44,042 nt of DNA from Bacteroidales bacterium (GTDB lineage: Bacteria; Bacteroidota; Bacteroidia; Bacteroidales; WRLA01): the NCBI GenBank assembly GCA_031254805.1, contig JAIRTP010000034.1, forward strand, positions 1 to 44,042, read 5' to 3'. Each line of letters opens with the position of its first letter. Position 1 is the stretch's first letter. The notes below the pieces were generated by a model. The model searched no databases. It was not told the origin of the DNA and saw nothing but the letters and a program-made list of their open reading frames with translations. The translations under genes and the position numbers were made by a program. This document shows, one piece after another, positions 16,681-25,784 of the stretch.

Positions 16681-17646
16681 TTAATATCCTATAAACCAAC
16701 CGGATTTTTTCTCTCTTTGCAGTTTTTTATCGTAATCGGTATATCCCTTTTTCGGAATAACTATTTCATATTCTTTCCCTGCTTTATTGGTCAGGAAAGT
16801 ATTACGAAGCCATGGATTAAACTCTTTTAAGATAAGGTAAGATATATCAAATTGATGCGCAAAATCCGCCAACGAAGTTATCGAAGTATCGACTTTAACT
16901 GTCTCTACGGGAATTATCGGGTAAATATCATCGTCTCCGAGATAAAATCCATAAGAAGTCGGATTTTCGAGAATACACTTCAAAGCTGCAATGCGATAAA
17001 CATAACGCATGGACTCTTGGCTCATGAGCATATCATAATAATCTTCCGTTTTTTGTTTTTCGATAAATTCCTTTATACGCGCATTACCGGCGTTATACGC
17101 CGCCGCTACTAAAGCCCAATCTTTATAATTCTCGTAAGATTTCTTAAAATAATCGCAAGCTGCCTGCGTCGCTTTCTCCAAATGATAACGCTCGTCGACG
17201 TCGTTCGTAACTTCTAATCCGTACTCTTTCCCCGTATCCTTCAAAAATTGCCAAACGCCTTCCGCTTTTGCCGGAGAAACTACATTGCGTAATCCGCTCT
17301 CTGCTACGGCTAAATATTTCATATCCTCAGGAATATTGTTCTTTCTCAGAATCGGTTCTATCACAGAAAAATAACGATTGGCTCTTTTCAAAGTCTGCAA
17401 AGTAGATCCATGAAGATAACAGTTTGTAATTAACTCTCTTTCAAATGACTCTCTGACATTATATTTGTTTAAAGGGATCTCTTTCCCACAAAACGTTACC
17501 TTATCGGGAACAAATGGCATCAATATTTGCTGAAAGACCTGCCTTTGAACTATCTCATCGTTATTTTTAACCTCGCTTCCTTGAATCATGAAAAATAAAA
17601 GCGTAATAATCATCCCGATTAGCATAAAAATGACTCCTTTTCTCAT
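16681..17646 (-). CDS. membrane-anchored lytic transglycosylase (GH23, MltD-like)
   Basis: The 321-residue enzyme cleaves the glycan strands of peptidoglycan with formation of 1,6-anhydro ends. An N-terminal membrane anchor or signal (about 5-22) precedes the goose-lysozyme-like domain: catalytic Glu116 in YLAVAESGLRNVVSPAKAEG, then VWQFLKDTGKEYGLEV and AAYNAGNARIKEFI (about 181-196). The C-terminal part (about 240-310) looks like a LysM-like wall-binding segment (TSITSLADFAHQFDISYLIL and FNPWLRN). It follows rfbC by 14 bases on the same strand, suggesting cotranscription with lpdA and rfbC. The length and layout match Bacteroidetes MltD-type proteins. Confidence 0.93.
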   Translation of the reverse strand: MRKGVIFMLIGMIITLLFFMIQGSEVKNNDEIVQRQVFQQILMPFVPDKVTFCGKEIPLNKYNVRESFERELITNCYLHGSTLQTLKRANRYFSVIEPILRKNNIPEDMKYLAVAESGLRNVVSPAKAEGVWQFLKDTGKEYGLEVTNDVDERYHLEKATQAACDYFKKSYENYKDWALVAAAYNAGNARIKEFIEKQKTEDYYDMLMSQESMRYVYRIAALKCILENPTSYGFYLGDDDIYPIIPVETVKVDTSITSLADFAHQFDISYLILKEFNPWLRNTFLTNKAGKEYEIVIPKKGYTDYDKKLQREKKSGWFIGY

Positions 17647-17660
17647 ACTGCAATTGCTTT

Positions 17661-18203
17661 TTAAAACGGCGAAATAAAATCCTTAAAAAAGGGAGCAATT
17701 TTATCCTTCTCAGATAAGACAGGATCGGCGACGCCCCAATTAATTGCCAAATCAGGATCAGCCCAATTCAGACTTCTTTCGCTCTCTTGATTGTATAATT
17801 TCGTGCATTTATACGCAAAAATCGCGTCATTTTCCAAAGCTAAAAACCCATGCGCAAATCCTTCCGGAATCCAAAACATACGGTTATTCTCTCCGCTCAA
17901 CAAGACAGAATACCATTTTCCGTAAGTTGGCGATTTTTTTCTCAAATCTACCGCTACATCCAAAACAGAACCCGAAATAACCCGTACAAGTTTTCCCTGA
18001 GCGTGAGGCGGCGCTTGAAAATGCAATCCCCGTAACACGCGCTTTTTTGAGATGGATTGATTATCCTGCAACATAAGCTCCGGAATTCCATAATCTTTTA
18101 AAATTTGACTATTGAAAGTTTCCATAAAAACTCCTCTGTCATCTTTAAAAACGTCAGAAGTAATAATCAACAATCCTTCTATAGGAGCGGTTTCGATATT
18201 CAT
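17661..18203 (-). CDS. rfbC: dTDP-4-dehydrorhamnose 3,5-epimerase
   Basis: RfbC/RmlC epimerises dTDP-4-keto-6-deoxyglucose at C3 and C5, the third step of dTDP-L-rhamnose synthesis. The 180-residue cupin has the family's DDRGVFMETF, the catalytic His61 in RGLHFQ, the KLVRVISGSVLDVAVDLR strand pair, FWIPEGFAHGF, and the catalytic Tyr at about 131 (FAYKCTKLY). No rfbA, rfbB or rfbD lies nearby, so the other steps must be encoded elsewhere. It begins 12 bases after lpdA and is followed after 14 bases by the transglycosylase gene. Confidence 0.96.
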   Translation of the reverse strand: MNIETAPIEGLLIITSDVFKDDRGVFMETFNSQILKDYGIPELMLQDNQSISKKRVLRGLHFQAPPHAQGKLVRVISGSVLDVAVDLRKKSPTYGKWYSVLLSGENNRMFWIPEGFAHGFLALENDAIFAYKCTKLYNQESERSLNWADPDLAINWGVADPVLSEKDKIAPFFKDFISPF

Positions 18204-18215
18204 GTTTCGTCGCTT

Positions 18216-19610
18216 TTACAAATGTACGCACTCGTCCATTGCATGAGAAGTCGCTTCCATAAAAGCTTCCGACATGGTTGGATGCGGATGAACCGCTGCT
18301 AAGATGTCTTGCGCCGTCGCCTTTTTTTGGCGTAAAGCAACCGCTTCGGCAATCATTTCCGTTACATGCGCTCCGACCATGTGAACGCCAAGCAAAAGAT
18401 TCGTTTTCGCATCAAAGATTACTTTAATAAAACCATCTTTTGCCCCTGCCGCCGTCGCTTTTCCGGAAGCGGTAAACGGGAACTTCCCAACTTTTATTTC
18501 ATAACCTTCTTCCAAAGCTTTCGCCTCGGTCAAGCCCACGCTGGCAACTTCCGGCGTAATATATGTACAACTCGGAATATTTCCATAATCCATTGGATGA
18601 ACATCCTTTCCACCTATTTTATCAATACAAATTAAAGCCTCATGAGAAGCCGTGTGCGCTAAAGCCGGACCATGAACAATATCGCCAATGGCGTAATATC
18701 CCGGAATATCTGTAGCATAAAAATCATCAACAATGATTTTCCCTTTTTCTGTTTTGATTCCGACCTCTTCCAATCCGATATTCTCAATATTCGTCACCAC
18801 GCCAACGGCAGAAAGGACTACGTCGACTTCCAGTTCGACAACGCCTTTTCGCTTTGTGTTGATCGAAACTTTGCATGTTCCATCGACAATTTCTACTTTT
18901 TCAACGGAAGCTTCCGTCATAATTTTCATGCCGGCTTTTTTCATAGAACGTTCAATCTGTTTGGAAGAGTCTTCATCTTCAGCGGGAAGTATCCTCGGCA
19001 TGTATTCCGCCAAAGTAACTTGCGTTCCGATTGCATTGTAGAAATAAGCCAATTCGCTCCCAATAGCGCCGGAACCGATTACCAACATCGTTTCGGGTTG
19101 CTTTTCCAAAGTTAACGCTTCACGATATCCGATAATATGAACGCCGTCTTGCTTGATATCAGGTAATTCTCTCGAACGCGCGCCGACTGCAAGAATAATA
19201 TAATCTGCTTCATATTGAGCGATTTTTCCATCTTCTGACGCAACTTCGACAATTTTCCCGGGCTTTACTTTCCCAAAACCTTGCAAAATATCTATATTAT
19301 TCTTTTTCAAAAGAAATTGTACCCCTCGGCTCATAGCGGCCGCCACATCGCGGCTACGCCCGATAACGGCCGGAAAATCTACCGCCGCTTCATCGGTAAG
19401 ATTTATTCCGTATGATTGCGCATGTTTGCATTCTGTAAATACTTCCGCGCTTTTCAACAACGCTTTGGTTGGAATGCACCCCCAATTTAAACAAATCCCG
19501 CCGACTTCCGCTCTTTCGACAAGAGCTGTTTTCTTCCCTTGTTGCGAAGCTCTGATCGCCGCCACATATCCTCCCGGGCCGCTGCCAATCACGATAAGAT
19601 CATATTTCAT
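18216..19610 (-). CDS. lpdA: dihydrolipoyl dehydrogenase (E3)
   Basis: This flavoprotein reoxidises lipoyl groups of 2-oxo acid dehydrogenases or the glycine cleavage system with NAD+. The 464-residue product has the FAD site GSGPGG (about 9-14), the redox disulfide Cys40-Cys45 in GGICLNWGCIPTKA, a NAD-binding motif GSGAIGSELAYFY (about 178-190), the second FAD site YYAIGDI, and the active-site His-Glu pair at the C-terminus (HPHPTMSEAFMEA). It is first in a minus-strand run with rfbC and the transglycosylase, an unusual partnership because no E1, E2 or gcv gene is nearby. Confidence 0.97.
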   Translation of the reverse strand: MKYDLIVIGSGPGGYVAAIRASQQGKKTALVERAEVGGICLNWGCIPTKALLKSAEVFTECKHAQSYGINLTDEAAVDFPAVIGRSRDVAAAMSRGVQFLLKKNNIDILQGFGKVKPGKIVEVASEDGKIAQYEADYIILAVGARSRELPDIKQDGVHIIGYREALTLEKQPETMLVIGSGAIGSELAYFYNAIGTQVTLAEYMPRILPAEDEDSSKQIERSMKKAGMKIMTEASVEKVEIVDGTCKVSINTKRKGVVELEVDVVLSAVGVVTNIENIGLEEVGIKTEKGKIIVDDFYATDIPGYYAIGDIVHGPALAHTASHEALICIDKIGGKDVHPMDYGNIPSCTYITPEVASVGLTEAKALEEGYEIKVGKFPFTASGKATAAGAKDGFIKVIFDAKTNLLLGVHMVGAHVTEMIAEAVALRQKKATAQDILAAVHPHPTMSEAFMEATSHAMDECVHL

Positions 19611-19665
19611 AATATCTGTTAACTATTTAATTATCAATTATATGTATTATCTTTATAACTATCTG

Positions 19666-19673
19666 CAAAGATA
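19666..19673 (-). promoter_or_regulatory. -7 element of lpdA promoter
   Basis: TATCTTTG on the minus strand matches TAnnTTTG exactly, 56 bases before the lpdA ATG. It sits inside a small inverted repeat (CTATCT ... AGATAG, 19659-19674). Confidence 0.55.
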
Positions 19674-20039
19674 GTGAAAAAGAAGTGAAGTAATAAAAAA
19701 CAAGCTGTCTATTTTAGTAGAGCCGTTCGGTTTTAACCAAATATGATTTGACCATTTTGTTATTGAGATGCGTTTTTCAGTTGATTTTCCATCTCTAACA
19801 ACCATTTTAACCCGGATTAAGCGCTAAAATTATTTCTGACGCTTAATTTGGGATCACGTAATTAGACAATTTTATGAAATAATCATACTCCTAATAACGA
19901 ATGCGCTAAAAAATATTTTCGGTTAAAAGATAGAGTTGAAAAGGCTCACATTCATAAAATTAGGACGAAATCAAAAGTATTTCTGTACCAAAGTTGAAAA
20001 TTATGTGTGAATTTTTATTTATTTTATTTAATTATTTGT
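19674..20039. other. non-coding region between divergent lpdA and lipoprotein genes
   Basis: No gene is seen. The main structure is an inverted repeat of 13-base arms at 19811-19823 (CCCGGATTAAGCG) and 19840-19852 (CGCTTAATTTGGG). Eleven positions pair by Watson-Crick rules and the other two could be G-U pairs in RNA. Its direction and role are unclear. Confidence 0.4.
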
Positions 20040-20047
20040 TACCTTTG
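20040..20047 (+). promoter_or_regulatory. -7 element before coiled-coil lipoprotein gene
   Basis: TACCTTTG matches TAnnTTTG exactly, 32 bases before the ATG at 20080. Confidence 0.5.
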
Positions 20048-20079
20048 CAAAAATGTATTTATTATTTTCATAAATTCAT

Positions 20080-20964
20080 ATGACAAATCAGATTGCTAAT
20101 ATAAAACGAAACATTTTTTTTGTACTTCTTTTGTTATTGTTCTCAGGGTGCGGCCATGCTCCTTCTACCAATGATCATGCAGACGCCGTTTTTAAGGATA
20201 GCATTTATTTACATCAGATTGACAGCTTAAATAGACTTCTTTTTCAGAAAGATACGCTTATTATTGATATGTTCATGCTTTTAGTGGATATTCAAGAATC
20301 ATTGAACGATATACAACTTAAAAAGATCTCTTTTTTGCGCTCGTTTACAGTATTTGACGAATCTAAAACGGATTCGATCAAAAAGGAGTTCAAAAAACAC
20401 ATCAACGAAACCAAATCATTGTTAAAGCGAAACAAAGACAAAGTTGCTACCTTACAATTGTTAATTGAAAAAAACAATATTGAGATACAAGAATTGTCAA
20501 ACGCGATTATGAAATTTGAGCAAGAGATTAATGCGCGTAATAGGAGAATCGCCAATTTAGAGCAACAGCTTAAAAATAATGAGTTAAAAATTTCCGAATT
20601 GGAGGAAATTGTCGCCTCTTTGTACGAAGAGTTTGAAGGGATGGGCAACGCCATCATACAACAAGAAAAGCAACTAAATACGGCATGGTATTGCGTCGCC
20701 GACAGAAAGATACTGATCAACAGCGCGTTAATAAGTAAAAAAGGGAAAGTTCTTTCAATTGACGCCTCGTTAGCCGAAAAAATAGATATAAGAATGCAAA
20801 AAGAGATCCCTGTTAACTCCAAAAGGGCGACTATTTTAACGGCTCATCCTGCAAATTCTTATCAATTTGTAAAGGATAAAAATCAAATAGAAAAAATTGT
20901 CATTCTCAATCCTTCCGAATTCTGGAGTATCAGTAAATATTGCGTGGTTCAGATCAAAAATTAA
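20080..20964 (+). CDS. coiled-coil lipoprotein of unknown function
   Basis: The 294-residue product has a lipoprotein signal with the box LFSGC, the acylated residue being Cys24. Residues about 35-200 are strongly heptad-patterned, with long runs of Leu/Ile spaced among Lys and Glu (KVATLQLLIEKNNIEIQELS; RNRRIANLEQQLKNNELKIS), so a long coiled coil is likely. The C-terminal 90 residues form a beta-rich domain (AWYCVADRKILINSALISKK ... ATILTAHPANSYQF ... ILNPSEFWSISKYCVVQIK). I do not know its role. The design (lipid anchor, rod, terminal domain) suggests a structural or scaffold role in the periplasm. It is a single-gene unit. Confidence 0.85.
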   Translation: MTNQIANIKRNIFFVLLLLLFSGCGHAPSTNDHADAVFKDSIYLHQIDSLNRLLFQKDTLIIDMFMLLVDIQESLNDIQLKKISFLRSFTVFDESKTDSIKKEFKKHINETKSLLKRNKDKVATLQLLIEKNNIEIQELSNAIMKFEQEINARNRRIANLEQQLKNNELKISELEEIVASLYEEFEGMGNAIIQQEKQLNTAWYCVADRKILINSALISKKGKVLSIDASLAEKIDIRMQKEIPVNSKRATILTAHPANSYQFVKDKNQIEKIVILNPSEFWSISKYCVVQIKN

Positions 20965-20973
20965 CTTCCATAT

Positions 20974-21005
20974 AAAATGCGGCAATTAGTTTTTGCCGCA
21001 TTTTT
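20974..21005 (+). terminator. intrinsic terminator after coiled-coil lipoprotein gene
   Basis: The 12-base arms AAAATGCGGCAA (20974-20985) and TTGCCGCATTTT (20993-21004) are perfect complements and are followed by more T. It lies between convergent genes and could act on both strands. Confidence 0.9.
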
Positions 21006-21035
21006 ATAGATGCAAAACTTGCTTTTGCCGTTATT

Positions 21036-21974
21036 TTACAATATAGCGCGAATATTTCTCTCTACTCTTTTTTCTACATCGTCCATATCAGCTCTTTGGA
21101 ACTTTTCTCCTGTAATTTTTTCATAAAGTTCAATATAACGTTCCGAAATTTGATTGATGAATTCCTCGCTCATTTCCGGAATTTGTTCTCCTTCTTTTCC
21201 TTGAAAACCATGCTCCATCAGCCATTCGCGGACAAATTCTTTTGATAGTTGTTTTTGAGCTTCGCCTTTTGCAAAACGTTCTTCATAACCTTCTTTATAG
21301 AAATAACGGCTTGAATCGGGAGTATGAATTTCATCAATCAGATAAATTTTCCCGTCGCGTTTTCCAAATTCATATTTTGTATCGACCAATATCAGCCCTT
21401 TTTCCGCAGCCATTTCGGTTCCGCGTTGAAAAAGTTTTACGGTATAAGCCTCAAGTTGTTCATATTCTTCTTTACAAACCAATCCTTGCGCTATGATCTC
21501 TTCTTTTGAGATATTTTCGTCATGTCCTTCGTCGGCTTTTGTCGTTGGCGTAATCAACGGCGTCGGAAATTTTTGATTCTCATTCATTCCATCCGGCAAA
21601 GGCAAGCCGCAGAGCGTTCTTGCTCCTGATTTATATTCTCTCCAAGCGCTTCCCGTAAGATATCCTCGAATGACCATTTCCACCTTATAAGGCTCGCATT
21701 TCAAACCCGCCGTTACCATCGGATCGGGAACCGCCGTTTTCCAATTAGGAACGATATCAGCCGTAGCGTTTAAAAATTTTGAAGCTATTTGGTTCAATAC
21801 TTGTCCTTTACACGGAATTCCTTTAGGAAGAATTACGTCGAATGCCGAAATACGATCGGTGGCAACCATGACCAAAAGATCGTCGTTGATCGTATATACG
21901 TCGCGTACTTTTCCATGATACACATCTGTTTGTCCCGGAAATTTAAAATCTGTGTTTGTTAAAGCGGTTTTCAT
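21036..21974 (-). CDS. purC: phosphoribosylaminoimidazole-succinocarboxamide synthase
   Basis: SAICAR synthase joins aspartate to CAIR using ATP in purine synthesis. The 312-residue product matches the longer form of the family: [20 protein letters not shown] with the [20 protein letters not shown] motif, the [20 protein letters not shown] signature (about 97-117), [20 protein letters not shown] and [11 protein letters not shown]. It follows phoH by 19 bases on the same strand, a pairing common in Bacteroidales, so the two are probably cotranscribed. Confidence 0.97.
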   Translation of the reverse strand: MKTALTNTDFKFPGQTDVYHGKVRDVYTINDDLLVMVATDRISAFDVILPKGIPCKGQVLNQIASKFLNATADIVPNWKTAVPDPMVTAGLKCEPYKVEMVIRGYLTGSAWREYKSGARTLCGLPLPDGMNENQKFPTPLITPTTKADEGHDENISKEEIIAQGLVCKEEYEQLEAYTVKLFQRGTEMAAEKGLILVDTKYEFGKRDGKIYLIDEIHTPDSSRYFYKEGYEERFAKGEAQKQLSKEFVREWLMEHGFQGKEGEQIPEMSEEFINQISERYIELYEKITGEKFQRADMDDVEKRVERNIRAIL

Positions 21975-21993
21975 ATTATCCTATTCTAAATTA

Positions 21994-22995
21994 TTATTTC
22001 TCTTCTTTTTTCAATGTCTCTCTTGCTTGTTCTTTACGAATCTTTTCTTTTTCATCAAATTGTTCGTATGCTTCGACAATTTGTTGCACCAATTTATGGC
22101 GGACAATATCTTGCTTGTTGAATTCAACTTTTCCTATGCCCCGAACATCTTTTAGAATATGCATCGCTTGGATCAATCCCGATTTTTGCGCCGGAGGAAG
22201 ATCTATCTGCGTAATGTCGCCCGTAACGATCATTTTTGCATTCAACCCTAAACGGGTTAAAAACATTTTAATTTGATGCGTAGTCGTATTTTGAGCTTCG
22301 TCAAGAATAATAACGGCGTCGCTCAATGTGCGCCCTCGCATAAAAGCCAACGGAGCGATCTGTATTACATTGTTTTCCAAGTGTTCTCTCAATTTTGCAG
22401 CGGGAATCATATCTTGCAAAGCGTCGTACAACGGCTGCAAATAGGGATCAAGTTTATCTTTTGTGTCGCCGGGCAAAAAACCCAATTTTTCTCCCGCTTC
22501 CACCGCCGGACGACTTAGAATAATTTTTCGGACCTCTTTATTTTTAAATGCTCGCACTGCCAATGCTATTGCCGTGTATGTTTTTCCTGAGCCTGCCGGG
22601 CCAATTGCAAAGATTAAGTCGTTTTTTTCATAAGACTCTACCAATTTCTTTTGATTCAACGTTCTCACTTTGATCAATTGTCCGTTTCGGCCATGCAACA
22701 AAACATCGTCCGATAATTTATTTTCTGCATGATATTGGCTGGAGGTAGCCGCATCCATGATTTTTTGAAGATCTTTTTGCTCTATTTTTCCGAATTGTTC
22801 ATAATGCCACTCCAACAGTTGAAATTTTTCCTCAAATCGCAAAATTTCTTCCTGATCGCCAATGATTTTCAATAATTCGCCTCTCGACACAAGAGATAAT
22901 TTCGGGAAGTATTCCCGCAAAAATTGAAGATTCCGCTCTTGAACTCCAAAAATATCAATCGCTTTATGCGCCTCTAATACAAGTGATTTTTCCAA
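21994..22995 (-). CDS. phoH: PhoH-like ATPase, with TTG start
   Basis: PhoH-family proteins are P-loop NTPases, here of the PhoL type that works with ribosome and RNA metabolism proteins such as YbeY. The product has the N-terminal KH-like segment, the Walker A GPAGSGKT and Walker B VIILDEAQN, followed by the GDITQIDLP motif. I choose the TTG at 22993-22995, giving 333 residues (M)EKSLVLEAHKAIDIFGVQ..., because an exact -7 element (TAATTTTG, minus strand, 23022-23029) lies inside the longer frame that starts at 23073. A ribosome-site-like AGGA stands just before the TTG, and homologues begin with MEKS/xxxLE. purC follows after 19 bases. Confidence 0.9.
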   Translation of the reverse strand: MEKSLVLEAHKAIDIFGVQERNLQFLREYFPKLSLVSRGELLKIIGDQEEILRFEEKFQLLEWHYEQFGKIEQKDLQKIMDAATSSQYHAENKLSDDVLLHGRNGQLIKVRTLNQKKLVESYEKNDLIFAIGPAGSGKTYTAIALAVRAFKNKEVRKIILSRPAVEAGEKLGFLPGDTKDKLDPYLQPLYDALQDMIPAAKLREHLENNVIQIAPLAFMRGRTLSDAVIILDEAQNTTTHQIKMFLTRLGLNAKMIVTGDITQIDLPPAQKSGLIQAMHILKDVRGIGKVEFNKQDIVRHKLVQQIVEAYEQFDEKEKIRKEQARETLKKEEK

Positions 22996-23021
22996 ATTTA
23001 TTCCTATTTCATTCTTTTGTG

Positions 23022-23029
23022 CAAAATTA
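23022..23029 (-). promoter_or_regulatory. -7 element of phoH-purC promoter
   Basis: TAATTTTG on the minus strand matches TAnnTTTG exactly. It lies 26 bases before the proposed TTG start and rules out the ATG at 23073. Confidence 0.55.
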
Positions 23030-23164
23030 ATAAATATGTACGAGATACGAGCATAAAATCCATTAATAAACACGTCATTTCAAAGATAAAAAAATAGATT
23101 TATTACATGAACCTCACGCTTTTTGTTACAAGCTCGTTAGTTATACTTTTACGCGTCTTTTTTA

Positions 23165-23172
23165 TACCTTTG
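23165..23172 (+). promoter_or_regulatory. -7 element of mtaB promoter, very close to the start codon
   Basis: TACCTTTG matches TAnnTTTG exactly and ends only four bases before the ATG at 23177, so the mRNA should begin at or almost at the start codon. Confidence 0.5.
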
Positions 23173-23176
23173 CAAA

Positions 23177-24472
23177 ATGATAGCGCAAGGAAAAAGTATA
23201 GCTTTTCATACATTTGGATGTAAATTAAATTTTTCCGAAACATCACATATTATGCGTCTTGTTGCGGAAAAAGGATTCCGAGTTACGGACTTCCGCGATT
23301 TGGCGGATTATTATGTGATCCATTCGTGCGTAGTGACGGAAATAGCGGAGAAGAAATGTCGCGCTTTGATTCGGAGCGTCAAAAAACGTGCTCCACAATC
23401 GAAGATTGCTATTATGGGATGTTATTCCGAATTAAAAAAAGAAGAATTGGAAGCGTCTCCCGAAATTGATTTTGTTTTAGGAACGTTCGATAAATATAAT
23501 CTACCCGATTTAATCGCCGCATCGCAAGAGAAGGAAAATATTGTACTAAACGCTCGCATTGAAGATCCTTTGCAGTTTGTTCCTACTTTTTCTTCGGGCG
23601 ATCGTACGCGCGTTTTTTTAAAAGTGCAAGACGGATGCGATTATTTCTGCACTTTTTGTGCAATTCCTTATGCAAGAGGAAGAAGCAGAAGCAACACCAT
23701 CGAGAAAACGCTGAAAACCGCTCGTAAAGCAATCGAAACAGGCGCAAAAGAGATCATTTTAACGGGCGTCAATGTCGGCGATTTTGGAAAACATCATGGC
23801 GAGAACTTTTTTCAACTGATACAAGCGTTGGATGCGATCTCATGGGACGGTCGAATCCGCTTATCTTCCATCGAACCTGAGCTTTTAAGCGACGATATCA
23901 TAGAATTTGTCGCCGTTTCGAAACATTTTATGCCACATTTTCACATTCCGCTACAATCAGGGTCCGATAAAATCCTTAAAAAGATGCATCGTCGTTACTC
24001 TCGCGCATTGTTTGAACATCGCGTTGACAAGATCAAAAGCTTATTGCCATATGCCTGTATTGCCGTGGATGTGATCACGGGATTTCCAACCGAATCGGAA
24101 AAAGATTTTCAAGATAGTTGCAATTTCTTATCAAGATTGGATATTTCGGCATTGCATGTCTTTACCTATTCGCAACGCAACGGTACTCCAGCGGCAAAAA
24201 TGGAAGAACAAGTTCCCATGTATGAGCGCAGAATGAGAAGTAAAGCGTTACAACGATTGTCCAATGAGAAAAAAGCTTTTTTTACCAAGAATAACATCGG
24301 CAGATTTGAAAAAGTTCTCTTTGAGGCAGAACGTTCTAAAGGATTTATGTATGGATTTACAAAAAATTATATTCGAGTAGCAACAAAGTTTGATAGGTCC
24401 ATGATAAATAAAGAAATAGAAATAAAACTCGAAAAATTGAACGATGGAAATGAGTTTATTTATAATCCATAA
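23177..24472 (+). CDS. mtaB: tRNA t6A37 methylthiotransferase MtaB
   Basis: MtaB adds a methylthio group to t6A37 of ANN-decoding tRNAs. The 431-residue product has the three conserved N-terminal cysteines of a methylthiotransferase (Cys15 in FGCKLNFSE, Cys51 in HSCVVTEIAEKKC, Cys82 in GCYSE) that bind the auxiliary cluster. The radical SAM triad is Cys154-Cys158-Cys161 (GCDYFCTFCAIPYARGRSRS). Further family segments are ILTGVNVGDFG and FHIPLQSGSDKILKKMHRRY. The C-terminal TRAM-like region is short. A promoter -7 box ends four bases before the ATG, so translation may be leaderless. lgt follows after 57 bases. Confidence 0.95.
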   Translation: MIAQGKSIAFHTFGCKLNFSETSHIMRLVAEKGFRVTDFRDLADYYVIHSCVVTEIAEKKCRALIRSVKKRAPQSKIAIMGCYSELKKEELEASPEIDFVLGTFDKYNLPDLIAASQEKENIVLNARIEDPLQFVPTFSSGDRTRVFLKVQDGCDYFCTFCAIPYARGRSRSNTIEKTLKTARKAIETGAKEIILTGVNVGDFGKHHGENFFQLIQALDAISWDGRIRLSSIEPELLSDDIIEFVAVSKHFMPHFHIPLQSGSDKILKKMHRRYSRALFEHRVDKIKSLLPYACIAVDVITGFPTESEKDFQDSCNFLSRLDISALHVFTYSQRNGTPAAKMEEQVPMYERRMRSKALQRLSNEKKAFFTKNNIGRFEKVLFEAERSKGFMYGFTKNYIRVATKFDRSMINKEIEIKLEKLNDGNEFIYNP

Positions 24473-24529
24473 TACTTTTATCGAGAAAATTAATTGAATA
24501 TTTTAGAAATTGATAAATAGCAATACGAT

Positions 24530-25702
24530 ATGTATCCAAAGTTAAGCGATCTAATTAATGATATTTTCGGGACAAATATTACGTTGCCCATCCAAAGCTA
24601 CGGTCTCATGGTAGCTTTAGCCTTCGTCGTAGCGGCATATTTACTCTATTTAGAGTTGAACAGAAAAAAGAAGCAAGGACTCATTCCGATTTTAAAGGAG
24701 AAAGTGACCGTCGGACTTCCTGCAACGCCATGGGAAATTGCCATATCCGTTCTGTTAGGCTTTTTGATAGGATGGAAAGGCGTAGCGGCGATCTTTGATT
24801 ATCACAATTTTGCTGAGAATGCACAAGATTTTTTACTTTCAACAACGGGAAATATTTGGGGAGGACTCATCGTTGGAGCGGCATCCGGAGCGTATGCTTG
24901 GTATTCTAAAAAGAAAAAAGTTTTAGATAAACCCAAAACCGCCGAAGAAGAAGTCTCGATGTTTCGTATTTCAGGAAATATTTTGATCATTGCCGTTGTT
25001 TTTGGGCTTATTGGAGCAAAAGTTTTTGACGTCGTCGAACATTTGAACGATTTTTTTGCCGATCCGTTGGGAATGTTTTTTTCCTTTTCGGGATTGACGT
25101 TTTATGGCGGTCTGATCGGAGGAACAACTGCTTCTCTGATTTATGCCCGTCGAAAAAAAATTCCGATCTTGGTTTTAATCGATGCAGCGGCTCCCGCTCT
25201 GATGATCGCTTACGCCGTCGGACGTTTAGGATGCCATATTTCGGGCGACGGGTGCTGGGGAATTCCTAATCTAAATCCCAAACCGGAATGGCTTGCATGG
25301 CTTCCTGATTGGGCGTGGGCAAATTATTATCCTCATAATGTGATCAACGAAGGCGTTCCTATTGCTAATTGTCATGGAAATCATTGTTTTGTGCTTGATC
25401 AACCGGTATTTCCAACTTCGCTTTATGAATCTTCTATTTGCATATTTTTCTTTATCGCCTTGTGGCTTATTCGCAAAAAAGTCGCCATCACCGGATTATT
25501 ATTCGGAATCTATTTGATTTTGAATGGGATAGAACGTTATCTGATCGAAGGCATCCGAGTCAATATTCAATACAACATCGGAAACAGTTATCTTACGCAA
25601 GCGAGGATCATTGCGTTGATATTGATCATAGTCGGAATCGGGCTTTCGATATGGGCGATCATACAATATCGAAAAAAGAAAAAGACAGGTATAAATTCTT
25701 AA
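24530..25702 (+). CDS. lgt: prolipoprotein diacylglyceryl transferase
   Basis: Lgt transfers diacylglycerol from phosphatidylglycerol to the lipobox Cys of prelipoproteins in the inner membrane. The 390-residue polytopic product is longer than the E. coli enzyme (about 290) because of a charged loop and extra segment (about 45-155), as in other Bacteroidetes. Family landmarks are the PIQSYGLMVALAF first helix, FYGGLIGGTTAS, the Lgt signature region GRLGCHISGDGCWG (about 235-248) and FPTSLYES before the last helices (about 295). It sits between mtaB and a glycosyltransferase gene. It would serve the several lipoproteins seen in this window. Confidence 0.95.
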   Translation: MYPKLSDLINDIFGTNITLPIQSYGLMVALAFVVAAYLLYLELNRKKKQGLIPILKEKVTVGLPATPWEIAISVLLGFLIGWKGVAAIFDYHNFAENAQDFLLSTTGNIWGGLIVGAASGAYAWYSKKKKVLDKPKTAEEEVSMFRISGNILIIAVVFGLIGAKVFDVVEHLNDFFADPLGMFFSFSGLTFYGGLIGGTTASLIYARRKKIPILVLIDAAAPALMIAYAVGRLGCHISGDGCWGIPNLNPKPEWLAWLPDWAWANYYPHNVINEGVPIANCHGNHCFVLDQPVFPTSLYESSICIFFFIALWLIRKKVAITGLLFGIYLILNGIERYLIEGIRVNIQYNIGNSYLTQARIIALILIIVGIGLSIWAIIQYRKKKKTGINS

Positions 25703-25784
25703 TTTTTTAGGAATTTAAATGATTGACATAAAGAATAATTACAGATATTTGCAGCAAATTTATTTCTTTGATTAATTTTTTATT

